Positions 1 through 12,238 of a stretch of DNA of 64,000 nucleotides are shown here, in pieces. The first letter of the stretch is position 1, and every line of letters starts with the position of its first letter. The translations under genes were made by a program, and so were the position numbers. The notes below the pieces were generated by a model, which worked only from the letters and a program-made list of their open reading frames with translations, did not search any database and was not told where the DNA came from. The DNA is from Phorcus lineatus. Its lineage: Eukaryota > Mollusca > Gastropoda > Trochida > Trochidae. Location: contig OV121092.1 in the NCBI GenBank assembly GCA_921293015.1, positions 31,999,764 through 32,063,763 of the forward strand, written 5' to 3'.

Positions 1-144
1 AGGGAAATTCATGGACTCATTTACATGGAGTGAATTAGTCACATGGTGGAATCATGAAAAACATGATGACGCAAAAGCTTATAAGGTTCGAGAAACTATT
101 CCCTCAAGTATTGTAGGTCTTGCAGATTGAATTGAAAAGCTTAC

Positions 145-220
145 CTGTGTACATAGATTGAACTGTGCACGTGATGGCCAGGAAAGCCAGAAGCACAATG
201 CTTGAAGTTTGGAAAGACAT
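145..220 (-). CDS. Secreted Met/Gln-rich peptide family member A, signal-peptide exon (partial gene)
   Basis: This is the first coding exon of a family member; its last exon lies beyond the left edge of the window. The ATG is at 220 and 25 codons plus one base follow, encoding a hydrophobic signal peptide that begins MSFQTSSIVLL and ends VQSMYTG. The exon is bounded by a 3' splice site (TTGCTACAG, exon start at 241) and a GTAAG donor directly after 145. Phase-1 splitting of the final Gly codon is identical in every paralogue. The start is supported by alignment with the other members. It belongs to the minus-strand subtype (with the copies near 10.0, 15.5 and 26.7 kb) and is head-to-head with the gene at 3,207. 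Whether the mature exon is intact cannot be seen here. Confidence 0.75.
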
Positions 221-539
221 GTCTGCCACTTGAAGTTGAATCTGTAGCAAATCAGTATACAAAGCTGAGAGCATGTTCAAATTCAAATTCTTGTTTAAGA
301 ATCGCAATATTCAATTACTTCAAATCAATATAATAAATCCTGTAGGTGGTATTGTTTTCGAGAGAAATTAGTTCAAAAAATGACTCAGATACAATATATC
401 AACTATTCATCACAGAAGAGGAACTGTTACAAAATATCCACCGTCACCATGGAAACTTTCATAATTGTAATAGAAAGTTGATGCTACAAGCGGCTCAACG
501 AAATAGAGAATCGGGCAAAAGGAAGTTAAGTTTACTTAC

Positions 540-608
540 TATATTGTAACGTTGATTCTATGTTCAAATCCTCAGTGAAATGGTAAACCCTTTCCCCTCT
601 ATTTAAAG
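540..608 (-). promoter_or_regulatory. Core promoter and non-coding exon 1 of gene A
   Basis: Read on the minus strand, a TATA-like CTTTAAATAG lies at 608-599, and a GTAAGT donor begins at 539, so a short untranslated exon of about 35 bases would end at 540. The same CTTTAAATAG box occurs in front of the three other minus-subtype genes (10,334; 15,796; 27,143). A block containing TTGCCATGACATAT sits upstream at 772-785 and recurs 150-170 bases upstream of the box in all four. The transcription start is inferred from TATA spacing. Confidence 0.55.
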
Positions 609-2560
609 GGGATATGCCCTTTCAACTACAAGTCCATGTATCATCATTAAGGAATGTTTGTTAACATGTTGCTAATTGGGTTCATTTGTTAAACTACGAG
701 TGTGTGCGATATACAACTTACTGCAAGCAACTTAGAGTTATTTACTTAATGTAGTGGTTAATGAAATTAGATTGCCATGACATATAGTCGTTGCCTTTGT
801 GCACATACGCTCATTATGATGACCGTTTGTGACCTGTAATCGTCAGTGGCCTTTAACTTTACTTTGTTATATTGTCAATTTTAACAATTTACCTTAAGGT
901 GGTGTATGATTTCTCTCACTGAAGTAATTATTAGAATGAATTCTTATGTGTAAATTCTTGAGAACCATAAAGGAATAAAAAAACAATGTTATCCCAAGTT
1001 TCACTTGCACAATAAAAAGTCTTCATGATCCTGATATTACATATTGTAAACAGTATATTTATATTTCCTTTTTAAGGATTTTCTTCTTTGAAAATTCTAT
1101 TTACATTTCTAATTTTCGCTTCGCAGTTCTAGAGAGAAAGCCAAGCTCCTAAATGCAACAGTGCGCGGAAAATCAGAAATTCGAACAGTCCTCTGTCATA
1201 TTAGGATTTCGCATTGATTTACAATGTGTTTCGCTGAGGGATATATTAATATAAACAGTTCCAATATGTGTATTATAATACAGGAATTATTAACGTTAAA
1301 GGAACCGAATAATGTTTTCGTAGGGAAATTGTTTCATCCTAAAAAAAATAACACAAACGTTACTAATTGCAAGTTTATCTATTTAAAATACTGAAAAGGA
1401 CGAGGCACGAGCATATAATGTTTGACTAAGCAATGCGAAAAATTCCCCTACCGAATTTCCCCATAAGGGCCGATATGAAATGTTTGACCCTCTGAAGAAA
1501 AAATAATTTGCCAAAACTTTTGGGAAAAATGAGAATTAAGTTTTTTCAAACCGTGCCACAGCCACTTTTACGGTTGGTAATATAGAAAAAAATCAATCAC
1601 AGATATGGTGGGGATCTTTGGATAATTGGTTTTTCTGGATCTTAATTTCCATAAGCGTTTATACTCTAATAGTACAAAGTTATCAAGGTTGTCTTCATGC
1701 ATACTACCAATTTCTAGAATGCCCTTTAAACAAGATGTTTCACGAAGTTATTGAAGCAGTCATAAAATATTAAAAAGTCATGTTTAAAACAGCTTTTACA
1801 TCTACTTGGAAGTAAGTTTCATTCAATTAAAAATGTTTAAATGTGATGATGTAGTCATCTACTGATACTCCCACACATTAATCGATACCTTTGAAATTAT
1901 TTTATCATGGAATTATTGAAACAGATTAGCATTACCTATATTCCTTTTTACTGTACCCTTCTACATTTACTTCTTCATATTATCAAATGTGAGTGCATTT
2001 CGATTGAAACAATATCTTTTAATGAATAAATTGGTGTCCATTGTCTGTACAAATTGAAAACAAAATTTTAAGTATTTATGTGTCTTGATATTACAGTTTC
2101 ATGACCATGTATAAAACTTTCGGGCTGACATACGAGATTCAGTTTTTTCTTTATTTTTTATATATCTTATTAGTTACATTAATTGCTATCTTTATAGCAA
2201 CACACTTTTTTACTCCAGTGCAATATAGCTTATTCGGGAATATTTTGTACGTATACAGTTTTGAGTTGAAATTTTTCCAACGTTCAATAATTAATGTTAT
2301 ATCAATCATAATATGTTTATAAGTGATTCCTTATTCTCGCAAATTAAACATTATTTGATAGTATCCCTCTTATAGCTCTCTTGAGAAGGCATTTCAAAGG
2401 AAACAAGTTAACCAAGTCTAAGACCATTACCATCAATTTCAAATTAGAGAATGTGTATTTCACAACATGATTTTACATTAAAGCCACGTGTAACGTATTA
2501 TAAAATTGCAATTAAGTATCATAAGCTAATCCATTACACGTCATAGATGTACATGTCTTC
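609..2560. other. Divergent intergenic region A/B
   Basis: No coding sequence that I can support. The first 250 bases are conserved upstream sequence of gene A; the last 100 belong to the promoter of gene B. A 50-base segment at 1,786-1,835 recurs exactly at 3,846-3,895 inside intron 2 of gene B. The 73-codon open frame at 2,101 is AT-rich, hydrophobic by composition and has no support. Confidence 0.5.
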
Positions 2561-2563
2561 AGT

Positions 2564-2742
2564 AGCTGTACATGTAGTACAAGGTTGTACAAACAGTTAC
2601 CTTAAACCGATGCATCAGGTAACATTAACATTAATGACATTTACTACACGTTCAAATGAAACCGTGGCCCCTATATAAAGATAGCCGTTCTGACTGTTTT
2701 GCCATTGTCTTGTACGCTCGTCTGAACGTTTAATACAATTTG
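2564..2742 (+). promoter_or_regulatory. Promoter and non-coding exon 1 of gene B
   Basis: TATATAAAG lies at about 2,672-2,680. An untranslated exon is inferred from about 2,703 to 2,742, where a GTAAGT donor follows. About 90 bases upstream of the box, AGCTGTACATGTAGTACAAG (2,564-2,583) is shared exactly with the plus-strand genes near 17.4 and 29.1 kb, as is a following stretch of ATTAACATT and CTACACGTTCAAATG. This is therefore a subtype-specific upstream module. Confidence 0.65.
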
Positions 2743-3206
2743 GTAAGTTAAGGGTGTATTCTTATTTCTTAAATTTACTTGAAATAGAGTATCTTAATGA
2801 ATTTCCATTACTTTATCAAGCCAGATAAAACTAATCATATCTTGAACATTAATATATATATAGAATACGTACCGTTAATTAAAACAGTGATTTTCTTTGA
2901 CATGTGAACGTAGAAATTTTTTAATTAATGCCATTTAAGACGGTTCTTCCTTTGTATTGTGTTTTGGAAAAAGAATCAGATTAATCATCTTACCTATCAT
3001 TGAATTATACTTGTTTTACATAATGCAACATACATAGTGCATCTGACTGAGTATAACATCGAGAGAAGTGAAAACCTTACAAAGTCATATATCATATCAA
3101 CATTGATGCATGTAGTTATCTGATTAGTTTTCTCGATTTTCAAGTAATCATCATATTGGTTCAGAATATGTTCATTATTTTTGTTACAGATTAAATCAAG
3201 GTAACA

Positions 3207-4209
3207 ATGTCAGGTATTTCCTTCAAACCCCAATTGGTCCTGATGTTGGTCCTCCTGGCAGTGACAGTACAATCTATGTACACAGGTGAGAATCATGCAT
3301 GAAACATATATGTTTATAACTTAAGAGTCCTTCCAATAGAATTTAAAAGTTGTATGTGGCCAAATCTGACACTGAGTAACTCTAGATCTTTCATAGAAAC
3401 TAGAGTTGATCCATTCTCGGAAAATTGTGTCACACCTGACTGCTTTAACTTCCCCCGCTTGGTATATTTTGATCCACCTTTAACTTTTGCTCTTATCTTT
3501 CAATTAGCCATTTATAGAGGTTTGCGCGAGTCTTTGCCTGTTGGAGTAAGTTGAGATTACAGATATTGCCGAGACACTTCGCTCAGACTTTTCGTCATTT
3601 CTGAATACTCGTGTATTTTCTTATGTCAGCTGGGATGGTCGCAGCATGGTTTGTTATCAGTACCCCTTACGGTGGCATATCATGTTTAAGTAACCATTGT
3701 TACCATCAAACAATAATATTTAAGCATGACAATATTTGTTTAATCGTTCATATAGGTGCGTTTCACATTAAATTACCTTTGTCTAACGTTCAAAATGTAA
3801 CTGTTACACATTATCTTTTAGGATACTTTCTCTTTAGAATCGAAAAAAACAGCTTTTACATCTACTTGGAAGTAAGTTTCATTCAATTAAAAATGATAAC
3901 ATTCAATGAGATTTTTAGTGTCTTAATGAAATGTAATGTGGTAGATCATTTTAACCTCAATGAGTTTTATGAACTTATGAAAGCAGCATGCATAATATAC
4001 ATTGATAATGATATGTCTGATTTTACTTTACAGGACAGACAACAAACACAAACAGTCTGTACAGCTCGCCATTGTTGAGTATGTACCTACGAGGAGGCAA
4101 TAGACAGAATATGCAGCAACGTCCCGTACAGAACTTCAGACAAAGCTCTTTTCGGTTCCCCCCATGGATGTTCCTTATGGATGGTTTTGGATTCGACATG
4201 GGAATGTGA
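3207..4209 (+). CDS. Secreted Met/Gln/Arg-rich peptide, family member B (two coding exons)
   Basis: Coding exons 3,207-3,285 and 4,034-4,209 give an 84-residue preprotein. Exon 2 opens after TTGTTACAG (exon start 3,190) and encodes a signal peptide, MSGISFKPQLVLML onward, ending VQSMYTG. The donor is GTGAGA and the acceptor ACTTTACAG. The last exon encodes QTTNTNSLYSSPLLSMYL, then a Gln/Asn/Arg-rich middle (RQNMQQRPVQNFRQ), then the conserved tail FPPWMFLMDGFGFDMGM. There are no Cys and no dibasic processing sites. Signal cleavage is predicted around QS|MYTG. An AATAAA lies 300 bases after the stop. It is not a family I can name; secretion is the only role the sequence supports. Splice sites, conserved phase and the paralogue alignment make the model strong. 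Confidence 0.85.
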
Positions 4210-4508
4210 AAGACAAAGACACCCTCATATTTACCAGTCAGCACAAGTTGCCTATTGTGATGTTTTGTCTCATACATATGTATACATGTGCAGTTGAAGA
4301 CCATGGTCATTATCTTATGTAGATAAACATATAACCTTACTTAATATTCAATATCATATTTGATATATTTTTAAGCATAATCATAGTTAATCTTATGTGA
4401 AGAATATAATTTATTGAATGTTTTGTGAACGACAAAAGATGACTTTTCAAACAGTGAACAAAATCGTACCGTGGTCTAATTTTTTTTATTAATGATTATT
4501 GTGATGTC

Positions 4509-4514
4509 AATAAA
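4509..4514 (+). terminator. Poly(A) signal of gene B
   Basis: AATAAA in the context GTCAATAAACTGAGTAAA. The same context (TTAATAAACTGAGTAAA) follows the paralogues at 18.8 and 30.5 kb, which supports its use. Confidence 0.6.
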
Positions 4515-4519
4515 CTGAG

Positions 4520-5930
4520 TAAAACATTTGATTGAAATGTTACTTGTTATTTGTAATAGAATTAAAATTCGGTGCTCATTCTTAAAGAGGCAAATGTTTT
4601 TATTCGGCAATTAAATAGAATATGTACATGAATAATTTGGTCCTTTTATGAAAGCAAATCTCTTCTCCCTTTTGTATTATTCCTACTTGTGTTTGAACGT
4701 AAGGCAACTTACTGTCTGGATAAGTCCTAAGGTTCCTATGTTAACAACATGACGTCTAATGATTCTCACCTCTCTAACTTACATGAAATATGCCAATCCT
4801 ACGTAAGAAGAGGTACACGTCGCACCTATTTGCATGGTGTTTCTTTCGACATGTTATGGTATACAGAATGGCCAAGGTTGATTTGGGGGCACCCCTTTTT
4901 AATACGGTTTATTTTACGACTAGTTAAACACTTCGATGTTTAGATAAATGCAAAGAAACTGCAAAAAGGCGTTTGAATCAACGATGAAAGTGAAAGGAAT
5001 AGCACAGCGCTATTCATCTTATAAGACATACATATTGCAAAATGCAATAGGTATGACGTCAAAACAATCAATTGAGTGTAAAATGCCTACAAGACAACCA
5101 TTGGGTTAGGGTTTAGTTAAAATATTATTATATACCACCTATCGAAATTTGGCACGAATTTACGAATACAAATGTCTTGGCCTGATAGTTTTATCCTTTA
5201 CATTTCAAAAGCAATGTCAAATAATCAAAAACATGACTACATATCATTATTGCATATGTCTTATTTTCTTTTATTTAAACTCCTCTATACTAGTTAAATC
5301 ACAGGATACACACCTATTGTACACATTTGAAAGCAATAAAAGAGATAAAGAATGTACATTATATTTATAGAGTTTAGCTTTCTTGAGTCTCAAGTCTACA
5401 ACGTAATAGAAGGTCGCTTTCTTGTTTTTATAAATATTTGCTCTCAATGTTGTATACGTTACTATTGAAGCCATTAATATCTTAAACTTTATTTGTTAAA
5501 GGCGGCAAAAAATTATCCATGTTAACGTGTTTCTAGTAACTATAGTTACAAATTTTCACACACTTAAACTGCAACATACAAAATTTCCTATCTTAAACAC
5601 ACATATGTTGAGAGAGTTTACTTTCGATTTGATAATAGTGTTAATGGTTTTGTATCAATCAAACAACCTGAGAATTGCACATGCATGGACATATGTTTAT
5701 TGTAATATTGTTACAATATTTTCAATCTTTATTTGTAACCTTGATCTTACTTAGTGCAAATATCATGTAACTTTGGTTTACTGTGGATGTCAGCAAAACT
5801 GACAAAGGGACACTCATTTTCACTATACAAAATAGCTATTCTCTAACTGATCAAGGAATTGTATGATCTCAATTGCAAAAATTAAAATTTTGGCATGATG
5901 AAATAGACAAAAATGGGGGTCTTGATATCG
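4520..5930. other. Intergenic, no supported gene
   Basis: AT-rich sequence between gene B and the left end of the tandem duplication. The short open frames here (for example 4,749, 5,149 and 5,527) lack family resemblance, splice context or composition bias, so none is called. Confidence 0.5.
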
Positions 5931-6621
5931 AAATTCCGATTTCCTTAATTATCGATTCAATTTGGACACAGAGAAAAAGAACACACAATGTAAAGAAGTC
6001 TAAATTCTGTATCCCATTTACATGTATATTAGTTGAATAACCTACTTAACACAACAAACTTATATTTGTAGTTGTGTGTGCCGCAACAATGTTTCCTAAG
6101 TTATGTTAAAGTTATAAGCACGCACTAATGTCCGTTTTTATCATAAATCTCGACTTTAATCTGTTTAGTATCACTATACAAAACATCTTCTTCTTCTCGG
6201 TCAAATAACCTGTTTCTTAAGTTTGTCATACTTCAGCCCAACAACATGCTCTGTGCCCCTTAAATGCAAAGTAATAAAGATGACTTTTGTGAACAAAAAA
6301 GGTATTGATCACTTATAAAGGATTTGTAAATAAAAAAAAGTTAATTAGTGTTTTCGAAATTTTTGTCCCTGGTTACTTTAATGACTTGCCAAAATTGTGA
6401 CGGTTAATGGGTTCTCGGGGATGATATACGATGAAGTTAAGGTTCAATGATTTAACATTATCTGTTTCTTTTTCGCAATGCTATCAAGGCTCAAGATATC
6501 CAAATTACATGATATTTGCAATAGGATACACAGGCATGTGAACAAACTTTTGGTATGCAGCTGTACATTCAAATTTAATCTAAGTGCTCGGGAGGCAAGC
6601 AACCCATCATTTACAAATATA

Positions 6622-6888
6622 GTAGTAGACATAAAAAGTTCAGGCCTTCTATGGTAGTGAATTTAATCATTGGTTGAAGAATTGGTATGAAATTATCTCT
6701 GTTATTCAGAAAAAGTTTAATACGTTAACTGGTCATGGGCCCATTACATCAGAGATCATAAAACATTGTGGTTATAGATGAAAACGCCACGAAAAATGAT
6801 AACAGATTTATAGTGTGGAAACTTTAATATTGTCGACTTTGTGTGTGAAAAGACACCAGCTAGAAAACCTGTTGGCCATTTCTATTAG
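6622..6888. other. Segment present only in unit 1
   Basis: Unit 2 goes from ACAAATATGAATACTC to ATACCTGACACATATT at the corresponding place (about 21,480-21,535), so about 230 bases are extra here. On the plus strand an AG at about 6,643 is followed by about 47 open codons (AFYGSEFNHWLKNWYEI and on) with no ATG. It may be a mobile-element fragment. I do not recognise it. Confidence 0.3.
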
Positions 6889-7104
6889 TCATACCTGACA
6901 CATATGAAGAAATAAACACGTGCTTTTTTGTATGTTGTTATCAATACTTATAGATGAATAGTGATAAATTGTATTAATCCTGCTGTCAATGATTAAAATA
7001 CATGTAGACACTAAAACATGTAAGATACTTTTGATTGGTTGGAAAATGAAAGCAAACTTCCTCAGTTTTTGACATGTTCTCTGTTACACACGTAACACCT
7101 ATAT

Positions 7105-7758
7105 AGAGGGTACTAAACGACCTTCCATCTTATACTATTTTTATTAAACGATGTGATGATTAAGTATAAAACGAGTTAATAAATAATTAACGGGTTTGAT
7201 AAAAACAGTATTAAATGGAAGGTTTTCTGTATTCTGTTTATTACTTGACCTCAGTAATCAAGCATGATTGCCAAAGTGTACTGAACGTAACATATCTGCG
7301 ACTTGGCCGCCATTGTGGCGGCGGTGCCAACATTGTGACGTTCACAATCACACACTATATGATGACGTCATACGTGCAGCGGTATTACACTTGTTTAATA
7401 TCTCCGTATAAATATTACACTGCAGTATGTTGATGATACCGCCGTTTATGAAATCTACGATGTTATTACACATTGTGTAATAACATCGCGTGTTGATTGA
7501 CGTCGTAATTGTTAAGCATGACGTCACAATGTTAGCGGCGCGGAAACAATGGTAATCTCGGCGATTTTCATGCTTTTTCTTTGATATAATTTAGCGAGAA
7601 ATAAATAACATGTGAAACTCAGTCCCGTTTCATTACATTTTTATGAAACTCGTGAATGGTTTCGGTATCTAACTCGCTTTCGCTCGTTAAATATCAAACC
7701 ACACACTCGTTTCATAAATATGTTATTAAACGGGATGTCGTTTAGTATTCTCTATCTA
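7105..7758. mobile_element. MITE-like element with TACTAAACGAC ends
   Basis: The left end reads GGGTACTAAACGACCTTCC and the right end, reverse-complemented, AATACTAAACGACATCCC. Inside are a 31-base hairpin centred at about 7,473 (arms CGATGTTATTACACA) and clustered TGACGTCA-like palindromes. Related copies lie at 21.7, 58.4 and 62.9 kb. No transposase is encoded, so it is probably non-autonomous. The 72-codon open frame inside is not a gene. Confidence 0.55.
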
Positions 7759-8187
7759 TTACTTTAATATGATTCCTATATGTGACTGTTTCTGGTTCAA
7801 CCTTAGTCTTTTTATACACTTCCCTCTTAACATAGATAAACCAGTAATTGAGTTAGGAGGTAATTTGTCTAATTGTAAAGTTTGAAAACTTTGAAAGGTA
7901 CGCCAATCTTTCTTCTCTACCTTTTTATGTTGCTACCTTGGTAATAACGTTATTGCTGTTTTGATAGATCTTTTTGATTACATGAAATATCTGTGTCTGT
8001 AGATTTTTAAGCCTTATTGGACCTATGTGTGAGCGGAAGTCATAAATGCTTTTGCTAAATATGAAGTGCAGGTTCATGTTAGGAGCGAAGCAGACTACAG
8101 CCCAATATATGGAAACCATTCGTTAGGAGATGAAAGGCATTGAAGTGACAAATACAAGACAGACAATGTTTAAGGATTTACAACATC

Positions 8188-8193
8188 TTTATT
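8188..8193 (-). terminator. Poly(A) signal of pseudogene C
   Basis: AATAAAGATG on the minus strand, 370 bases beyond the stop. The equivalent in unit 2 is at 22,470-22,475. Confidence 0.5.
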
Positions 8194-8566
8194 ATGAATA
8201 GAGACCTCGTGTTGGATAACACCTTTACTTTACGACTTTAAGGTTTATTATATTTAAATCGGACAACATATTGGAGGTGTAGCAGTAAAGACGCATAAAG
8301 AAAAATCACGTGACTAGAATTCATCAATTATTGCGAACAAAGTGATAGCCTACTAAGCAGCTTAGGGTTTTTCTTACATTTAATTGTTGTAATACTTCTT
8401 TGATAAGCAGCTATAACATGGACAGTTAGAGCAAGCTTCATTCAAATGGCGATTCAACCTATTAGGAAATACCAGGGATAAAGTCTCAAAGGGGGTTACT
8501 ATTTCGTCTCTCGTACATCTTGTAAACAATCAATTCAATATTTGTATTATATTTTCAATAACCATG

Positions 8567-10034
8567 TTACAGCCCCATGTCGAATCCATCCATTAGGAAG
8601 AACCAGGGAGAAAGTCTGAAAGAGTTCTGCTGGACAGGCTGAGGTCTGTTGTACATGTTCTGCATGCTGTTCTTCATCATCTGTCTCTGTAGGAAGAGAC
8701 TGTATGGGGACAGTGGGGCTCCAGCTAGGGACATGGTGTTTGTACCTTGACCGTAAAAAGAAAACGATGATAAATTTGCATGATACATAACGTTGACAAT
8801 AAAGGAAGGATTGTCTAAAAGATTCATGTCTTATCAGTTTATGAAGGAAGAAATGCATCATTATTTAAATTTTTACACATGATATAACTAATATTTCTAT
8901 TAAGTACATTGTATATAAAATACTCCATCGTCCCCTAAACTGTAACACCCGCGTCAGTCTCAGTTCATTTCTAATTAATTTACGTCTCATTGCCATTAAT
9001 CGCTTTTTTCATGATAAGTTGTAAAGCATTTCTATAAAATGTATGACAAGACAAACAGGTGCTCAACCCTAAGGAGACTAATTTAGTGCTTCTTTTCAAA
9101 ATTAATGCGGGTTAAGACGAACCATAAATTGTTTACAGAACAAGGTGTGAATCAATTTTGGTAACATAGGCTTGAGAGTAAGATAATGATAAAGGTAAAT
9201 TATCAATTTCTCAGAACAAGAAAAGTATTGATAATTTATTTATTTCACAATTATCATTTAGCTTCCTTTCCAGAAGTCAAACCTTAAAACGATTTTTCGG
9301 ATAATTGTATAAATGAATCAGCAGGCTTTAAATAACACTTTTCAATAAATCATATTTCAACTTTCTGACCATTCAAAGGCAAAGTCACCTGTATGTCACC
9401 TTCATAAATAAGAATCATTGTATACGCTAGATAAAACTATACGATAGCCAATAAACAATAATGTTTACTATGAATAATTTGAAAATAAGAAAGATTTGTA
9501 TTTTAAGTTCAATTAGTTTCTTTTCCCCGCAACAGTTACGTACTGTACGAAACAATAGTTTAAGGAAATAGTGTACACAAAATAAAACATATGAAAAGGT
9601 GTCTTTTGAATAGAGAAGGAATTAGTTCTACTTTGTCAGAATTTAAGAATGAGTTGTATTGACCGTGAAATGTTGTTTTGAAAGGAAACTTCATGGAAAC
9701 CAAATATAAAATCTTTTTGATTCACTTGCTGAAGGAGCTTGATGAACCGAGTGATGATTATTGCAGATTGAGGTAGAAAAAAGTCACTTGTGCACCAAAC
9801 GTGCATAAAATATTCCATATTTCCTCAATGTTGTATCCTATTTGAAATATTCCTTATTCATTTGTGCTCATTCACTATGATATTGAATTCGTGTGAAACC
9901 ATATACTTTGGAGTGGAGGCCTGATTACTGTCATAAAAATCAAATCAATGAAGTAAAAACCTCACCTGAGTACATAGATTGGACTGTTACGACTAAAACG
10001 TCAGGATCACAGTTTGGAAGGACAGGAGTGCCAT
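8567..10034 (-). pseudogene. Peptide family member C, frameshifted and splice-damaged
   Basis: The mature exon (8,751 or 8,745 to 8,567) is open and reads TNTMSLAGAPLSPYSLFL and on, ending LSPWFFLMDGFDMGL. Two lesions are visible. In the signal exon (10,034-9,966) a one-base deletion relative to the copy at 15.5 kb (CTAAAACG against CTAGAAACG on the plus strand), plus a 9-base loss, put a TAG at codon 14 and the exon out of phase with VQSMYTG. At the last intron the AG acceptor (AAG in the paralogues) reads TACG, so only the in-frame CAAG six bases downstream remains. The exon is 69 bases where the family requires a phase-1 length. A promoter and exon 1 are still present near 10.3 kb, so it may be transcribed. 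I take it to be a recent pseudogene. Confidence 0.75.
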
Positions 10035-10263
10035 TTTGACTTCAGGTTGATTCTAAAACAAATATAGGAAACCGGAGATTATAACTTAAATGCGATAAAT
10101 AGAAATATGATATAATAATCATAACATCATTTGAAATGAAATATGTACATGTGATCCTTTTGGGATAAATATGAAAATAATGCCAAAGTCACCATCATAT
10201 GCTGATACTTCTAAAACCAGTCATACTACGATAGAAAATTGAAAATATTTACAGCGTACCTAC

Positions 10264-10334
10264 TCTGTCGTATTGGTGCTTGCTGTGTGATAGTCCTTGG
10301 AATGATCGAGATCCCTTCTCCCAACTATTTAAAG
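10264..10334 (-). promoter_or_regulatory. Core promoter and non-coding exon 1 of pseudogene C
   Basis: CTTTAAATAG at 10,334-10,325 on the minus strand, followed by an untranslated stretch to 10,264 and a GTAGGT donor, which is weaker than the GTATGT/GTACGT of the other copies. The conserved TTGCCATGACATAT block is at 10,499-10,512. Confidence 0.5.
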
Positions 10335-11289
10335 GGGATATACCCTTTGAACTAAAGGTATTATCATTAATAAATGTTCCTTAACATGTTACTAATTGGG
10401 TCCATTTGTCAACACACGTGTGTGCACGATATACATCTTACTTCAATGTCAGCAAGATAAAGTTTCATTTGCTTAATGGAGTGGTTGATGAAATTAGATT
10501 GCCATGACATATGGTTGTTGCTGTCGTGCACATACGCCCATTATCTGGACTATTGAGTGTCTTGAGATCCTGTGTCTTTAACAATACTAGAATGTAATAT
10601 GCTGATTGCCACGTTCTTATTTTAAAACGGTGGTGATTGTGTATGAAAGTTGATGTTATTGATTATTTTTGTTTTTGATCTCTTCACAATGCATAGAAGT
10701 CAATCATGATCACTTGACTTGACCTGACATAACAATTTTCAAGCTGTATAAATTCTAAAAGAATCTCAACAGTTTGTTGTGAATTTCAGACGTCTTTTTG
10801 TTTCAAATCTATATACCGTTGAGCAAAGTATTCACTTAGTATAAGATATGCATTAGGGTTGCGGTTAACCAACACATGTCACTTTAAAAAATATAGTTTG
10901 GAATTGAAACTGCAAATAACAGCGTATCTATGCATGTATAATTACATTTACATTACTATTTTCATTAGTCCACAAGGTGGCGTCAAAGTCAGTACTCAGT
11001 TTGACTCCCATTTCAAGGAATATTTTCTTGACATCCTTTCGGCAAGGGTTTGAGAATTCGGTGAAATATCTTTTTGAATTTCTTCCCCGCTCTTCATTAA
11101 ATAGATGGCCATTCGTAGATGTGACGTTATTTGTGAGTATTTATTCATTAGTAATCTATAGGGTCAATTCTCGTGTTTATAAATGTCATTGCAACGTTAG
11201 AATCCGTAAGGTAAGAGACCATAACGAAAGCTTCATGTGTTTAATGCGACACAATTATCTCTGTCGGTCAATAATCGACGTCAATTGTT

Positions 11290-11520
11290 GTAAATACACC
11301 ACGTGGTGTGGTTATCGGGTCAATATCAGAGGTTAGCTATTCCATATAACCAGGCGTTTGATGGTTATATCATAAAACTTTACCTCTGTTAACATCAGGG
11401 CTGTGTTTGGTCAAAACGCTCTCGGTTCGATACCGCATACAAGCTCGGCTTCGCCTCACTTGTTTTGCGGTATCGCACCTCGAAAGAACTTTAAAACCAC
11501 TGTCTGTTAAGGTACCAACA
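11290..11520. repeat. Cluster of short inverted repeats
   Basis: Contains the palindrome CACCACGTGGTG (11,298-11,309), an inverted pair CCATATAACC / GGTTATAT around 11,342-11,370, and GATACCGCATACAAG with its complement near 11,430-11,490. It is probably hairpin mobile-element debris. It falls in the part of unit 1 that is missing from unit 2. Confidence 0.35.
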
Positions 11521-12109
11521 CCTTGAAATCTTGTGTTTGAAATAAAAAATAACTTTGAAGCAACATGGTTTAATCACGTTGAAATGCTCATTTTGCAATA
11601 TGGGATGCCTGTATAATTTCCTCATCGTCCGAGGTTTTGTCTAATTGCCAACGATCTTCAATTTCCTGTGATGCTTGAATTAATCTTCATCTGAAGAAGC
11701 AATTTTCTTCTGTGTTACTCAACACGTTGCAAGTCGCACAGTGCGAGTGGTAATACATTGCATTCACTAATAATGCCTCTGGTAAAGGAAAATCTTGTGC
11801 TCGTGATTTGCTGCGAACATTCACACTAACGAATTTCGTTTTATTTTGAACTGACTCTTCTTAGATACATTGAACAGGTATAGAGTGTTGAGTAAACACT
11901 ATTTTTGCATTTTCCTTCCTCTATCAAGTCATTTTTTAGTTTTAAAAACACGTGATACCATGTGTATTTAGGTTTTCTATTCATTATAGACACTGGTTAA
12001 ATTTTAGATGTGAATATAGAAAGTTGTAACCTGACGTCATCGATCGATGAAATGTCAAATTCAATCAGGGTATCTTAGAAAAGGAAAAGGAGTTTAAAAA
12101 GTATAAATA

Positions 12110-12238
12110 AATAGAGAACAAGTTATATGGATTTGCAGATGTGATGATTACTTGTTTGATAACGGTGTTAGTATCTACACCGAAACGTCGTGATCCTGCA
12201 ATAAAGAAGTTGTAAATCCATATAACTTGTTCTCTATT
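12110..12238. repeat. Foldback insertion with a Penelope-like ribozyme-style core
   Basis: Perfect 25-base inverted arms (12,110-12,134 and 12,214-12,238) flank a core with a GGTGT..ACACC stem followed by GAAACGTCG (about 12,155-12,190), then AATAAAGAAGTTG. A second foldback with the same core occurs at 55.2 kb. The stem followed by CGAAACGTC resembles the end signature of Penelope-like retroelements, which are known to carry hammerhead motifs. The preceding TTGATAA departs from the hammerhead CTGATGA, so catalysis is not claimed. Confidence 0.5.

Noticed and set aside
3611-4078. 155-residue frame
   Set aside because: It starts at a GTG in intron 2 of gene B and enters the last exon in the wrong frame. 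The spliced model explains the conserved sequence.
8547-8861. 104-residue minus frame overlapping the C mature exon
   Set aside because: It is out of frame with the conserved mature peptide (the TNTMSLAG..MDGFDMGL frame).
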